Below are positions 20,661-32,216 of a stretch of 64,000 nucleotides of DNA, piece after piece. Under the pieces are notes generated by a model that was not told where the DNA came from, ran no database searches, and was given only the letters and a program-made list of their open reading frames with translations. Both the position numbers and the translations under genes were made by a program. Every line of letters starts with the position of its first letter. Position 1 is the first letter of the stretch. The DNA is from Sequoia sempervirens (lineage: Eukaryota; Streptophyta; Pinopsida; Cupressales; Cupressaceae): positions 43,527,986-43,591,985 of the forward strand of contig VDFB02000003.1 in assembly GCA_007258455.2 (NCBI GenBank). The letters run 5' to 3'.

Positions 20661-23600
20661 TAACATGTTTGTTAATGACCTCATTTTGTTTCCCTAGATT
20701 GTACTCATATATATCAACATTTATAATTTATAATTTATATTTTTTATTTTTACTAAGAGTAAGTCATCAACACCAAAATATAAGGTTGATTGTCTTCACA
20801 ACAAAAAAAATATTAAAATTTATTATTTAAAAAATATATAACATTGCACGTGAGGACAAATTTTATATCAAAATATTTTTTTTTCTATTTTGGATAAATA
20901 GTTGTGTCCTATCAAAATAGTTATATTTTAAGTACACACAACTTTTAAGATTTTTTAAAAAATATGTTTATAAAAATAAGGAAAAAAATAATACTTGCAC
21001 TATAGTTTCAAGTTATTAATATTAAAAGAAAAAATAAAATTACAATATTAAAATTTGCATCCACTTTACCTCAATTTTTAGTATTTTATCAACTAGCTTA
21101 TAGTTTTAGTTTTAAAAAAACTACATTCAAGGTTATTTTATTTTTAAAGAATACAAAAAAAAATATACTAAAAAATTATATTTTATTAATTTAAGTCATT
21201 TCATAATTGAAAACATATATATCACTTTCCAATTATTCAATTTAAAAAGTTAAATTAGTGTTGGCCATTTCCTTTATAAAAGTGGGGACATGGCTTTTTA
21301 CTTTCAACCTATCGCAAGCCATATGAGAGGTAAGATCAATACAAATTTCATAGACAAGTGAGGTTCAATTGAATCTAAAAGAAAAGGATAAAAACTAACT
21401 AAATTTATAAAGGAGGGAAATACACAGACACATTATAAAACAACATAGGTCCATAGAAAATACATCTTTGTCCACTACATAGAAAGACGTGAGTGTATCA
21501 AGGATAGAAGGATTAAAATCCACAAAACATAGGAACACATCAAAACTAGAAATGCATCCATTTATATTAGCTAGAAAAAATAGTCTTTAAGGTTTGATGA
21601 TTATGGATAATTCAAGAGTGAATGGGTGGTATCAAATGGATATGACATAACAATGGCCCAAACCCTAATCAAGATGTGATAATGAAAGCTTGGGATTTAG
21701 GAGATGAGACTAGTCATCAAAAGAAATGATATAATTATTGTTCACAATAAAGTGGAAACTCAAAAAATTAAATGTATGGGTGTTTAGTTCTAATTTTGAT
21801 GTAGATGACAATGTCCAAAAGCTAGGTATCCATTCAACAAGGTGTTGGAATTTGAAACTCTATCACAAACCTACAAATTAGATTATGCACCTTCACAGTT
21901 CACTTTTGTGAGTGTGGAGGTGATCTACATGAGTACAAACCTAATCTTAATGCATGTATGTGACTGTATAAGTTCTCACTAATATTATTTTTCTTACACT
22001 TTTACAACTTGAGACATGTTTGCCTTATTTTCTAGTATCTAAATTCATGTAAGGACAATCAATGCTTACAAACACCTTGAGGGAATCTACTAGATTGTGA
22101 AGGTGAAGTTCTTTTTAGTTCATCTCCAAGAGGGACTAATACACTAATGATGAGTCAAGGCCTAGAAAAATAAGCAAGCATGCAATATGTTCCTAGGATA
22201 ATGATGTGGTGTTGATGTAATCTTTTTTATCTATTTGTAATTCAATTCATAATTGTGCTTCCAAATTATGTCATATGATTCTTTTCCATCAAGCTATGTA
22301 TTTAAATACATTATCATAGCATTCAATTTGGAGAAACCACAATTTAGTTGACTCATAATGATCAAGTGAAAAATGTGGCAAAGGTCAATGGGCCCTTGGT
22401 TTGCTAGTGATGTTGAATAGTTCAGAATGAACTCACCTGGGATCAAGTCTTGTTGAGTGTAAGGCTTTGACATCATAAGGGATAAGGCTAGGATCATACA
22501 TCGGGCAACTTTGGCAAAATGGATACCCCTTAGTCCTTGGATCTTAGCCGAAGAGGTTTCAACCTATTTGGATTGATATAAAAACCCTCCATCTAAAAAA
22601 TAATGTTGAATTTTAAAAATATAGGTTTTAAATTTGTAGGCACAAAATTGATTTAGATTAACTCAACATTCATATATTTGAAATAAGATAGAGAGATATA
22701 ATATTTAAAGAATATGATATATTTTTGAAGATGGGTGATGTTAGAATTATAGAATGAACAATATCATTTGTAAACTTCTATATAAAATAAATCATCTTAC
22801 CCATTAATCTATGTATAAAAATCTCCAACATAATCACTGATTCACTATGGTCTAAAACATAGAAAGGAAAGACATTTATTACAATAATGTTCGGATTTGA
22901 GGCATTTTCCACATGAGCTTGTAAGAGCATTTGCAAGTATGAGAGAATATCATTATGTTTACACATTTTAACACTCATTATAATCAATGCACCAATAACA
23001 TAGTTTAGGGCATTACTTGCGATGTGTGGTGATTATTGGAGGTTCCACTCCACATTGTCTGAGAGGTTATAAAGAGGCTCACCCTGTTAAAGAGCTAAGC
23101 TCCAAAGTGCTGGACTAACTTATCGATTCCTCTCATTTAAAACAAAAAACATATCATAAGACAACCCCACAATGTATGTTTTCACATTGCAATCATAACT
23201 ATCATGACAACCACATTGACATCGTGGTTATGGAATTTGATTGAAGCCCTGATCAACTTTAAAATCAATTAGAGTTTAACACACCAAAAAGATACAGTAG
23301 TGAATAGTCACCTATTGTATAAGTTGCATCAGGTCTGTCATATAAAGTCGTCTCTGAGAATCTCTCATTTTCACCATTATCGTGTAGTCTACAGTCTTCT
23401 TTTTAAGACTGAGACTAACTCGCCTTTTATTTATTTATCTGTAAGTCGTGAACATCAAATTTTCCGACATCTTAAAATATCAAAAGGCAGCAAAAGTGAA
23501 AGCTCAAGGAAACGCCAAAAGGAAAATTCAAAAGCAACAGGTATATTTTCGTCGTCCATTACCTGAAGTTAGAATTTCAGGCATCCTATAATAAGTTAAA

Positions 23601-23970
23601 ACAAATCTTGTCCAATGTTGTGGTGGTTAAGAAATGTAAGAATGTAGGGCAAGTAAAAGTTATTCGTGTCAATATAAAGAAATTTATACTCTTAGAGACA
23701 GTTGGTTCTGGGATTAGGAAAGAATTAGGATGAAAACACTGTTTGCAGCTGTAAACAGGTAGCACACTTTAGTCAAATGGGGTTTAGATTTTATCTGCAA
23801 AGAGGTAATGGTGCAACATGAATTGAATCATAGCAATTCAACAATTTGTTACCTATGCTACACAAATGGGAAGAAAAAGCCTCTTTTTCTATAGATATTT
23901 AAAAAACTTGTCTCTATCTTTTGTTTTGGGTTTAGAAAGGTTTATAAATTAATTTTAGAAAAATAGAGAA
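20661..23970. other. Long AT-rich non-coding stretch
   Basis: 20700-21250 is extremely AT-rich. The rest has only short, unmotivated frames (22294-22497, 22778-22987, 23300-23566). A GGCAGCAAAAGTGAAAGC-type run at 23485-23540 followed by CAACAGGTAT resembles an exon end, but I could not connect it to any protein. Confidence 0.45.
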
Positions 23971-23971
23971 A

Positions 23972-24134
23972 TTGTTTGAAGGTTTCTGGATTTGATTGTA
24001 TGAATATTTTTTGCATCAATATTTCGGATCACAAAGTAGTTCTCTTTTTCATCCTGATGATGGGTCAGAGAGTGTGATCCTAAACGTTGATATAAAAAAT
24101 ATTCACACAATCAAATCTAGAAACCTTCAAGCAA
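23972..24134. repeat. Imperfect hairpin repeat (MITE-like)
   Basis: The left arm (23972-24033) and right arm (24073-24134) are reverse complements over 62 bp with about nine mismatches, separated by a 39-bp loop. Anchors are GAAGGTTTCT / AGAAACCTTC, GAATATTTTTT / AAAAAATATTC and GGATCACA / TGTGATCC. The loop contains CATCCTGATGATGGGTCAGA. I recall similar hairpins with the CATCCTGATGATGG string in conifer DNA, but I cannot verify that here. Confidence 0.78.
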
Positions 24135-24830
24135 TTATCATTATGAATTGTGGAAAGCTGTTATCGTTACTTAAAATAGAAAAAAAATGTTTAATTAATA
24201 TTACACTTTTCGTGTTCTCCTATTCTCATAGTCCAGTTGGTCGGTTGTGGTGGGATTCTTGCTCCTATTTAGTCTATAGATTCTGTGTAGCATATGTTAT
24301 CTTCGATTAGACATTGTCCTTCATCATATAGCATGATTTTGGTTGAGGCATCAGTTGAGGATTCCCTCATCTCTTCTCTTAGTGTCCCTTGTTCAAAAAA
24401 AGAAGAGAGGTTTTCTTAAATCTTTATCTGAATCCTATCCTCAGATTAAGGGGATGTGAATTGCAAGGAATGGGTCAGCTATAGTATAAGTTGCATAGGT
24501 TATTCTTCAATGGTGACTTGGCTACAGTTATGTTGTAGAATGATTTTTTTATTACTGTCGCAATGCTCTTGTGTATGGTTTTCTATATTATTGCTAACTG
24601 GTTTGTGTTGATCAGCTGTTTTCTGATTGTAAATAAGTTGTAGAAGCCCATTACAATCATTTTCCTTTTAGTGAAAAACATCCACTTTTTATGGCTCAAA
24701 ATATTTAACCCAACTATATTTTAACAATTTCAAAAAATTACAGTCTTAATTGTTACACATAACCATTTTTGTCCAATGGTAACATTAGTTTATTTTGAAA
24801 AGTAGTGGTGAATATGATAGCAATTCTTTT
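24135..24830. other. Non-coding stretch
   Basis: The end of the frame at 23996-24310 overlaps the hairpin and has no motif. Nothing else is seen. Confidence 0.45.
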
Positions 24831-24835
24831 GGCTG

Positions 24836-24994
24836 TGTTACATTGGTGGTTGATGTTGTACCAAAAGATCGACCTGTTAATGCCTAATACAACCGTCAGA
24901 TTTATACAAGATCCACGGGAGACGGTTAAACCATGTCACGAATCCAAGCGCCGCGCTGCACCAAGAAGACCAAGGGACACACCATCTTGCAACA
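24836..24994 (-). mobile_element. Solo LTR of the TRIM family
   Basis: Over about 100 bp it matches the LTRs at 2982-3311 (for example ACCAAAAGATCGACCTGTTA, ATACAACCGTCAGA and CCATGTCACGAATCC). It starts TGTTAC, ends GCAACA, and is flanked by identical 5-bp sequences, GGCTG at 24831-24835 and at 24995-24999. No internal region or second LTR is present, so this is a recombined solo LTR. The 3' third (from about 24950) differs from the 3-kb copy and is unusually GC-rich. It lies about 230 bp beyond the poly(A) signal of the DUF761 gene. Confidence 0.78.
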
Positions 24995-25227
24995 GGCTGT
25001 AGTAAAAGAGTGAATTTTAAAAGAGTGGGGAATGAGTTTCTATCGTATTCCACAATCTAATGGCCATTATATAGGCTAAAACACACTGGAAAACAATTTC
25101 ATTATTTGCAGAAGTACATACAATGACTGTCAGATGGAGTAAGCTACTCTTTTACAGATTGCTACTTACAGTACTCGTTTTAGTAAATCATACCCAAAGA
25201 AAAATGTTAAAACCTAACTTGAAAGCT

Positions 25228-25233
25228 TTATTT
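25228..25233 (-). promoter_or_regulatory. Poly(A) signal of the first DUF761 gene
   Basis: AATAAA on the minus strand, 58 bp beyond the stop codon, is the usual plant spacing for a 3' end signal. Confidence 0.55.
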
Positions 25234-25290
25234 TCTACAACATGCCTAAATGGATAAGAATTTCTCTACTACTGCTTCTGTTTTCCAAAT

Positions 25291-25713
25291 TCATACACTC
25301 CTGGCAAGCATGGCTTCGTACATTTTGAAAGAATCTTGCTGCTGCAGCTGCATTTGACGCCGAAAGCTTTTTATAAACTCATCTGCCACATTGTCAATCC
25401 CACCACCCACAACATTACTTTCTTCTGTCTTCATGGTGGATGATAGGTTGTCTTTACAGTCAGAAATTGCTGCATTAAGCCTTGTAATCTCCATCTCCAG
25501 ATCTTTGGGAACATGTTGACAATGTATAGTTATCAAACCTTCTTTCTTGGATTTTACCAAATCTAATCCACCTTCTGATCTGAAAACAGAGTGCATTTTA
25601 CGAGACAGAGCTGAGAATATAGCTTTGTTCTTCACAGCATGAGATTTCTTTTTCAGCATTTCACTGATAACTGTCCAAACTTGCTTCACAAAAACTGCAG
25701 CCTCCATCTTCAT
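25291..25713 (-). CDS. DUF761 / cotton-fiber-expressed-type protein, 140 aa
   Basis: A small plant protein of unknown biochemical role; the family is named from its conserved C-terminus. The last 35 residues contain DNVADEFIKSFRRQMQLQQQ and end MYEAMLARSV, the typical family motif. The N-terminus (VWTVISEMLKKK, then SRKMHSVFR) fits the amphipathic helix before it; the middle is polar and probably disordered. The open frame extends upstream to 25875, but I chose the Met at 25713 because a TATA box at 25811-25822 lies inside that extension, the protein resembles the family only from this Met, and a second Met follows two codons later. The gene is intronless, as is usual for the family. The coding frame is intact and clearly less AT-rich than its surroundings. 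I am sure of the family and know nothing of the function. Confidence 0.85.
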   Translation of the reverse strand: MKMEAAVFVKQVWTVISEMLKKKSHAVKNKAIFSALSRKMHSVFRSEGGLDLVKSKKEGLITIHCQHVPKDLEMEITRLNAAISDCKDNLSSTMKTEESNVVGGGIDNVADEFIKSFRRQMQLQQQDSFKMYEAMLARSV

Positions 25714-25810
25714 TCTATAAACTTTCTGTATAGACAGATTTTTTTTTGTTGAAAACAGGGGTTTCTGCTTAAGCTCTTCTCTCCTGCATTGTCTGGACCA
25801 AAGTAGACAG

Positions 25811-25822
25811 GAATATATATAC
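25811..25822 (-). promoter_or_regulatory. TATA box of the first DUF761 gene
   Basis: GTATATATATTC on the minus strand, about 100 bp before the chosen start codon, would give a 5' UTR of roughly 65-70 bases. It argues against translation from the upstream codon at 25875. Confidence 0.6.
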
Positions 25823-25875
25823 AGGAATAGGCAGGGATGAACAGAGCAGTGCAAGTACCACGAAGTTACGGTCAC

Positions 25876-26560
25876 AAAGAAAACCCAGAAAAGAAAGTAA
25901 AGGGAAGGAATCTTTCTGCAGAGTTTGATAAGAACATGATAGCTTTAACATAAATAAAGGTTTTTGTTCTCTAATCGACTGTTTCTAAAGCAACAGCAGG
26001 TGTTCTTTAACAGTCTGTGATAAAGGAAAAAGAGGAAAAAGTAGACTATCAGTGTAGAAGCATGAAACCTAAAGGCTATAATATTGTCAAATTGCATTTG
26101 AAATAGAGATCTTTATCAATATACTAAGATATATCAAAAATCTTGCTAAGTACCCTGTTATATTATAATGTTATTGATACTGTCTAGAGATGTGTAAGGA
26201 TTTTTTGAGGCTTTTGAGAGGCTGTCCAAATAAATGAAACACCAACTTGATTGCTAATCAATCAAAATATCTCTGGTACCCATGGTTTTCTTTGTTTTTT
26301 AATGTACTTAAAAGTTCATAGTGTTTAAAGCCTGTGATAGCCAAATGACTTTTTTTTATGCTTTCTTGTCTGAATAAGTTTCAATAATTGAATATTATAA
26401 TAAGCATTAAAGCTCTATAGCTATTAAAATGTAGGAGGTTAGGTTTTCAGGTTATTCATTTTGAAAAGAAACCAGTACCATATTACTTTCTTTATGGTGC
26501 CCATATTCTGCAAAATAGCATTCATTATCCTACTTACCATAGCTATTGTTTATTTGGGTT
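25876..26560. other. Upstream region of the first DUF761 gene
   Basis: Non-coding. No repeat or element boundary could be supported, so this may be genuine promoter-proximal host sequence. Confidence 0.45.
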
Positions 26561-26567
26561 TTTTAAT

Positions 26568-26840
26568 CTAGATAAATCCTGTGCCAAGATCAAAAGCTGA
26601 CTCAATTTTATGTCCAAGTGGAAGAAAAGAAGGGCAGAATTTTAAATTGTAGCCATGTCTATCATTTTCATCATAAGAAATTCTAGAGCTTCTAAGATAT
26701 CCTGCAATAAGGGAAATATTAATCTCTCTTATCTCTGAACTCTTGGGCAAATCTCGGCCAAGACCTTGACAAAGTTCTTTAGCAGATCAAGAGGTGCTTT
26801 TCCTTTGCTTCTCATTTCAACAAACCTGGTCCCTTTTGAT
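26568..26840 (-). other. Exon-like coding fragment, not recognised
   Basis: Two overlapping minus-strand frames look protein-like: 26840-26745 reads FVEMRSKGKAPLDLLKNFVK followed by VLAEICPRVQ and then TAA, and 26750-26568 continues in another frame with SEIREINISLIAGYLRSSRI. A one-base shift could join them. I do not recognise the protein. It may be an exon of a decayed gene about 0.9 kb upstream of the DUF761 gene. Confidence 0.3.
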
Positions 26841-27855
26841 CTTTAAAGCTCTTTTTCCAAACCACTTGCCCGCCCATCATATTTGAGGATTTAGGGAAAG
26901 GAAAATGAACTAATTTGTTGAATCAGTTTTTATTATATTACAATTTCCCATCCAGTCCATTATGACTTTTACTTTTTGTGATTTAATTAATAAATTGTTT
27001 GACATTTAAATAGAGCATCATAGAAATGTTATCAAATACACAATTATCTTATTTAACTTTCATAAATATATAGTAGTCATTCACTAATGTTCTATTTGTT
27101 AGAATAAATCTAACTCGCTTTGTGTAGTTCTACTATAAGTTAACTCTAACTAATTTCTTTTGACTACACTTCAAAGTTTATTGAAATAAATTAATCCTAG
27201 GGACAAAAATGCATTCCTATATGCCAAATGAACTAGGATAACATGAAAACAAATTCCAAACTAAACTTCAAAATAGAATAGTGCTAAAAAATACATGAAT
27301 TAAATAATTCAAAAAAGATACACCTTATATTCAATAACATACAAATAGAAATAATATAGTTGACATAGAAATTATACTTTGTAAAACTCTTGCAAGAGAA
27401 ACCCAACACTAAAATAAGCTTCAATATATCAGTCAACAACACAACTAAGTTACAATACATTTAGAATGTTCACTCCTCTTAGTAGCAACAAGTATCTAGG
27501 TAGAAATTTTGGTAGCATAACTTTGTAAAATAATATATCTCCCTTCCCCATCCCGAGCACCTAATATATAGGCAATGCCCCGAAAATAAGATAAACTTAA
27601 AAGCTTCTAAATTCATGCTCTAATTTGAATGGACCAATTTAAGCAACCAAACTAGGCATAAAATATATTTTGGAACCTTTTTCTATCTTCTTAATGGATG
27701 CTCCTCCTTTTTCTACTATTTCACTTATCTTTATCTCTCTTCATGCTATTTTATATCCATATATTTTTACATTTACTATTATAATAATTACATTTAGTAA
27801 CTTACAAGTCATTAATTGATCATTATAAAGTTACCTAAATGACAAACTACAAGTA
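26841..27855. other. AT-rich non-coding stretch
   Basis: Nothing seen. Confidence 0.5.
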
Positions 27856-27859
27856 ATAC

Positions 27860-29350
27860 ATGATGCCAATCCAAGTGAGATATTCAAATGTATGGGTACA
27901 ACAACTAGATACTTTAATAAACCTTAGGATTTACAAGTTTATATGTCCCTTCGTATTCTCTACAAGAGAAAAAGTGAATCACCAATATTCCATGAAGTTT
28001 TTGCTAAGGTCCATGAGGCTCATAGACTTGATGTACTATTTGAACTTCTTGGTATTCATAGGATTCATCAAAGAATCTACAATATTCACCAAAGCTCCAA
28101 CCTTTTCAAGAAGCACCCTTCCCTCCTCTATCATATCATGAAAATGGATATTGAACATCAATGTTCTTTGTGTATGCATGAAAGTTTGAGTTCTTTGCCA
28201 AGATGGTAGCACTTTTATTATCATAATTAATTTTCACTACTTCTCGTCTTAGCCCAACATCTAAACACAATATATAAAGATAGATTTCTCCTTTACAAGA
28301 ATGAATAGTTGCCATGTACTCTATCTCTATAGTGGAAAGAGTGACCATAGCCTATTTCTTACTTTTCTAGCTAATAGCACAACTGCATAGGATAAATGCA
28401 TAGCCACTAGTTGAACTCTTGGTAGTCAACATCTCCTACCTAATTCAACTCCACAAACACATGAATCTCAATTGAGTACTCCAAGTATTTGATAATATAT
28501 CCTTAACACTACTATGAGAATGATTTGAGTGTCCCCCTTGGTAACAAATAAAGTACATGGAAGTAATCCACAAACATATGAAGATTCTCTTCCCTACTAC
28601 CCAATGACCATTTCTAGGTTTAGCCATAAATTGGCTTAATACTCCCGCTACTTGAGAAATGTCTAGTCTAATGTAGATCATAACATACACGAGGCTCCCA
28701 AACTCACTCCCATATAAGGAATATGGCTAATGTTATCCATCTCTTTAAATTTTTAGTGACACTATTCAACTAAAAAAAATACTCCCATGGTAATAGGAAC
28801 ACTCACTAGTTTGCAATATATTATGCTAAAATGCTACAAAAAGAGTCAACACACTTTATTTGGTTCAACGATTTTTTTTATCTCCATCCTATATAACCTC
28901 TATCTCTAAGATATAAATTATCTATTCCCAAATCCTTCATTTTAAATTGTGATGAGAGCTAAGATTTCATGTCCCTAATCATAACTTTATTATCACCAAA
29001 TGTTATCATATCATTGACATATAAAGCAATAACAATGAAATGATTATGTTCATTCTTGAAATAAACACAATGACATAATTTGTACCTTACAAATCCTAAC
29101 TACAAAACATAAAATTCAAACTTCTAAAACCATGTAGTCTAGGAGATTGTTTGAGATCACAAAGTGATTTCTTCAACCTACAAACTAATTGTTTTTTAAA
29201 CTTTACTACATAAAGATCAAGTTGAGTCATATAGATCTCTTTCTCAAAGTCACCATATAGGAAATCTATCTTCACATCCATTTTGATGTAGTAGAATTCT
29301 AGGTCTTAACAAATGACATGGACTAGAGGTATGAAACTAGTCATTTGGAG
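27860..29350 (-). mobile_element. Ty1/copia remnant: reverse transcriptase and RNase H
   Basis: The end of a copia polyprotein, in order on the minus strand. RT start near 29285 (MDVKIDFLYGDFEKEIYMTQ), then LVCRLKKSLCDLKQSPR (near 29190-29140). The RT active site region (29060-28985) reads FIVIALYVNDMITFGDN, where the active YVDD is YVND. Next come FKMKDLG (near 28960) and MYVMIYIRLDISQ (28690), where relatives have MYAMxCTRPDIA. RNase H reads TLSTIEIEYMA (28340) and YDNKSATILAKN (28230). The tail DMIEEGRVLLEKVGALVNIV lies at about 28136-28060. Stops and frameshifts separate the blocks. LTRs, gag and integrase were not found. Confidence 0.88.
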
Positions 29351-29735
29351 GATTTTATGCACTTGTTGCCATTATGCGTTTTCACTTGCAACCACTAGTG
29401 AAGGATTTTTCATAGTGTATTTTAAAGGAACTTGTACAAAATTTAGATAATTGAAACCATAGGAATTGTAACAAAGAAAGAGTGAGCATTGGATCACTTG
29501 TGGAAATAGGGAGTTATGGTATGAGAATATACTACTTGTAGAAACTAGAGGTTTTCCCAAGGAGTGATGGAAACTTCTAAAAGAACGAAGTGAGCTTCTT
29601 AGGAGTATATTTTCCTACACCAATAAGAGGCTACCAAGGTGATAAATGATAGAGTTATGGTTGCATGTGCAATAAAGGGGCATGCTGGGAGTGTTTGTGT
29701 CTATAGTTGGAGAGCTACACGACTGATATGAGGTT

Positions 29736-31110
29736 TGTAATGTCCCCTTCTCAGTCCCAAGCCTATCAATGACCGTTAGCCTATTTTTAGAGTCCCATAG
29801 GCTAAACAAAGGAGTTCAAGGGATTCTAAGATTCTTGGAGGGATTCTTGCCAACACTTTTAGGGAGTATATGTAGTTGGTTTCTAGAGTGTTTTCAGGGC
29901 TTTATGGGTTTTCTCTAATCCTTAACTATGAGCAATATTGCTATTTTTAGCACTTAATATTTTTAGTAAGTTTCAGGACATCTCAGTTTGAGCCAGTTTG
30001 GAGTTTGGACACACTTACTATTTTTAGCAGTTTGCTATTTTTAGTAAGTGCTATTTTGGGCACTTATTCTTGGTAGCTATGTAGTGCAAGGTTTCTAGTT
30101 TTAGTAGTATTTAGTAGTTTCAGTTTGGTGAGTTTTGATATTTTTGGCATATTGTTCATCCACCACCACTTAAGTCTCAAAAAGGTAAATTTTATGACTT
30201 AAGTTATAAAGTCCAAAAATTACCCTCGTGCACCCCCATGCCTAGGTTTGACGACTTAAGTTGTTTTTAAAAGGTGTGCTTGCTATTTCTAAGGTGGACA
30301 ATGAAATTGAGGGATAAGTGAAAAATAAAAATAAATTAATATTTCTTGAGTTGGGTGTCCTATTTGGAGGGAAAAGAGAATTCAAATTTGGAGCTTTGAT
30401 TTCTATATAAACCCACTTTGTGCTATCATTTGGGTTATGCAATTTGGAGATAACAAAGTGTTGTCAAAACAGAGATAGAATCCTTTGGGATTTGAGGACG
30501 AAAACCCTCAAGGTGGCTCTAGTTTTAGAGTTGAAAGATACTCCCTAGCTGGACGTGGGTGTGGCTTCACTGCAAGAGTCACCATTGGAGCTTATTGGTG
30601 ATGGATTTTAGTTTGTTATTAGTTTTGGCTTCTTATGATGTTTTCTACCTATGCATATTTTGGTGTGAATATTGATTTGCAATGATTAGGAGCATTTTGG
30701 AGTGATTTTCTTAAAGCTTTCAGTTTGTTGGTTGCATCTTTCCAACCCTAGGTCATACCATATGATGTGTTCTTGTTGATTAGAGGATTGCCTAACTTTT
30801 GTGGGTGTCGTTCTATCTTCCTTCTCAACCTTGGGTGCCCCTTTGTGCTAATTCTCATATTTTTTAGTGAGGAAACTAATTTTTAGGAGTTGGTCACCCC
30901 TCTTGCAAGCCATGCCATTGTTGGTTGGTATTAGTTTGGGTAACAACGGTGAGTTTTTAGTTGATTGTAGCCTTTGGAGGACCTTTTGATGGCACCCAGA
31001 ATTTACTAGATAGTTTTTGATAGTTGATTGGTGTTTCTTGTGGTTTTGGGAGGCTATCTTGGGAGTTGCAACCATTTCTTGCTTGTTGGTTTGGTGTATC
31101 AAATTTCTGC
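29736..31110 (+). mobile_element. Probable LTR of an unpaired retroelement
   Basis: It starts TGTAATGTCCCCTTCTCAG, very like the start of the solo LTR at 45877 (TGTAATGTCC). It plausibly ends at CTGCAACA near 31110, followed by GTGATATCAAACTTGG, which resembles a degenerate Met-tRNA primer-binding site. No second LTR and no duplicated flank were found, so the right boundary is a guess. There is no coding content. Confidence 0.45.
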
Positions 31111-31396
31111 AACAGTGATATCAAACTTGGAAATTCATATCAAACTGTTGCTACAATGTTCTTGACCTGATAACTCTTCATTTATTCATGTTATATGATG
31201 TTTACACTCTAACATGTTGCAGGGTTGGATTATTGCTTAGTTGGTTGTCATTTAGAGTTGATTGTGATTTCAGTCCTTTATTGTAGTTATTTAATGGATT
31301 TGTAATTAATGATATCAACTTTATTTTGAACTCTCATTGTAATGTTGATTTGGTAGTACCATTCAACAATTTAGCTCTTGTTTGGTTTGATGCTAA

Positions 31397-31858
31397 CCCC
31401 ACTAAACAAGTGGCATTCCCACTGAATAAGTGAATGAACTCTCATTTTATGCCCTTTGAATTAGCAAAGGATCTTTCCTTTTTCTTTGGTCAGCTAGCCA
31501 CCAAATGCTTTCTTTGCAAGTTATTATTCTCGTTGAATAAGTGGATGTTTCCTTTCATGTTTTAGAGGTTTCATACTTACCCCACTAAACAAGTAATTTA
31601 CTTTAGAAGAATTTCATTGTAAGCCTTACCACTATATGCTCTCACCTTGCCCACATCAGGATTTGGGTGATCAAAAAGTGGAAGGTAATTACTTTTAGTT
31701 GATTCTTGCTTATCACTCACCCCCAATGAACAAGTGATTGCATTTTTTTGTTATTGCAATGTATTATCAGTCACCCCACTAAACAAGTGGTTGCTTTAGA
31801 TTATTGAAATGTACACCTTTCCCACATCGAGATCTGGGTGATTAGAAAGTGGAAGGTA
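31397..31858 (+). repeat. Array of small hairpins (CCACTAAACAAGTGG-type)
   Basis: Related units occur at 31397-31413, 31417-31433, 31529-31544, 31580-31596, 31718-31739 and 31772-31790, each near CCCCACTAAACAAGTGG. The best units form a 5-bp stem (CCACT / AGTGG). Two longer units with CCCACATC(A/G)(G/A)GAT(T/C)TGGGTGAT and AGTGGAAGGTA (31650-31694 and 31820-31858) are interleaved. It lies just inside the LTR-like element at 29736, where a retroelement leader would be. Confidence 0.65.
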
Positions 31859-32216
31859 GCTTAATTCAATTGTTTATCATTGTTAGTTTGGCTAACACTA
31901 ATGGGTGCAAAATTGAAAAAAATTAGGGTGGAGATTACAAGTTTGGTACCATATTTTTCAGGGTAGAAATTTGATGAGCAGTGGTGGCTAAATAAGAATA
32001 AGCCTTAAATATAAAGAACTAGTGGTAGAAGTGTTGGTAGCTAGCATGGACATAGATAGAGTTCATGGGTGTTGCATAAGTGTACTAGTTGCATGGATAT
32101 GGGGATAAGTATGGAGTTGGTTGCATGGTTGTGAGTTGCATGTAGGTGCTAAAAATGAGCTCAAGATGCCATGTGAAGGTGGTAGAATAACATAAGGGTG
32201 GAAAAGGAATTAAAAT
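31859..32216. other. Non-coding stretch
   Basis: Nothing seen. It ends at the left target-site copy of the large LTR-like element. Confidence 0.5.

Noticed and set aside
25714..25875. 54-codon upstream extension of the first DUF761 frame
   Set aside because: It contains the TATA box region, has Cys/Leu-rich non-family sequence, and the family similarity starts only at the Met at 25713.
31397..31858. CRISPR-like array
   Set aside because: Units are imperfect, irregularly spaced and in a plant nuclear context; best seen as a retroelement leader repeat.
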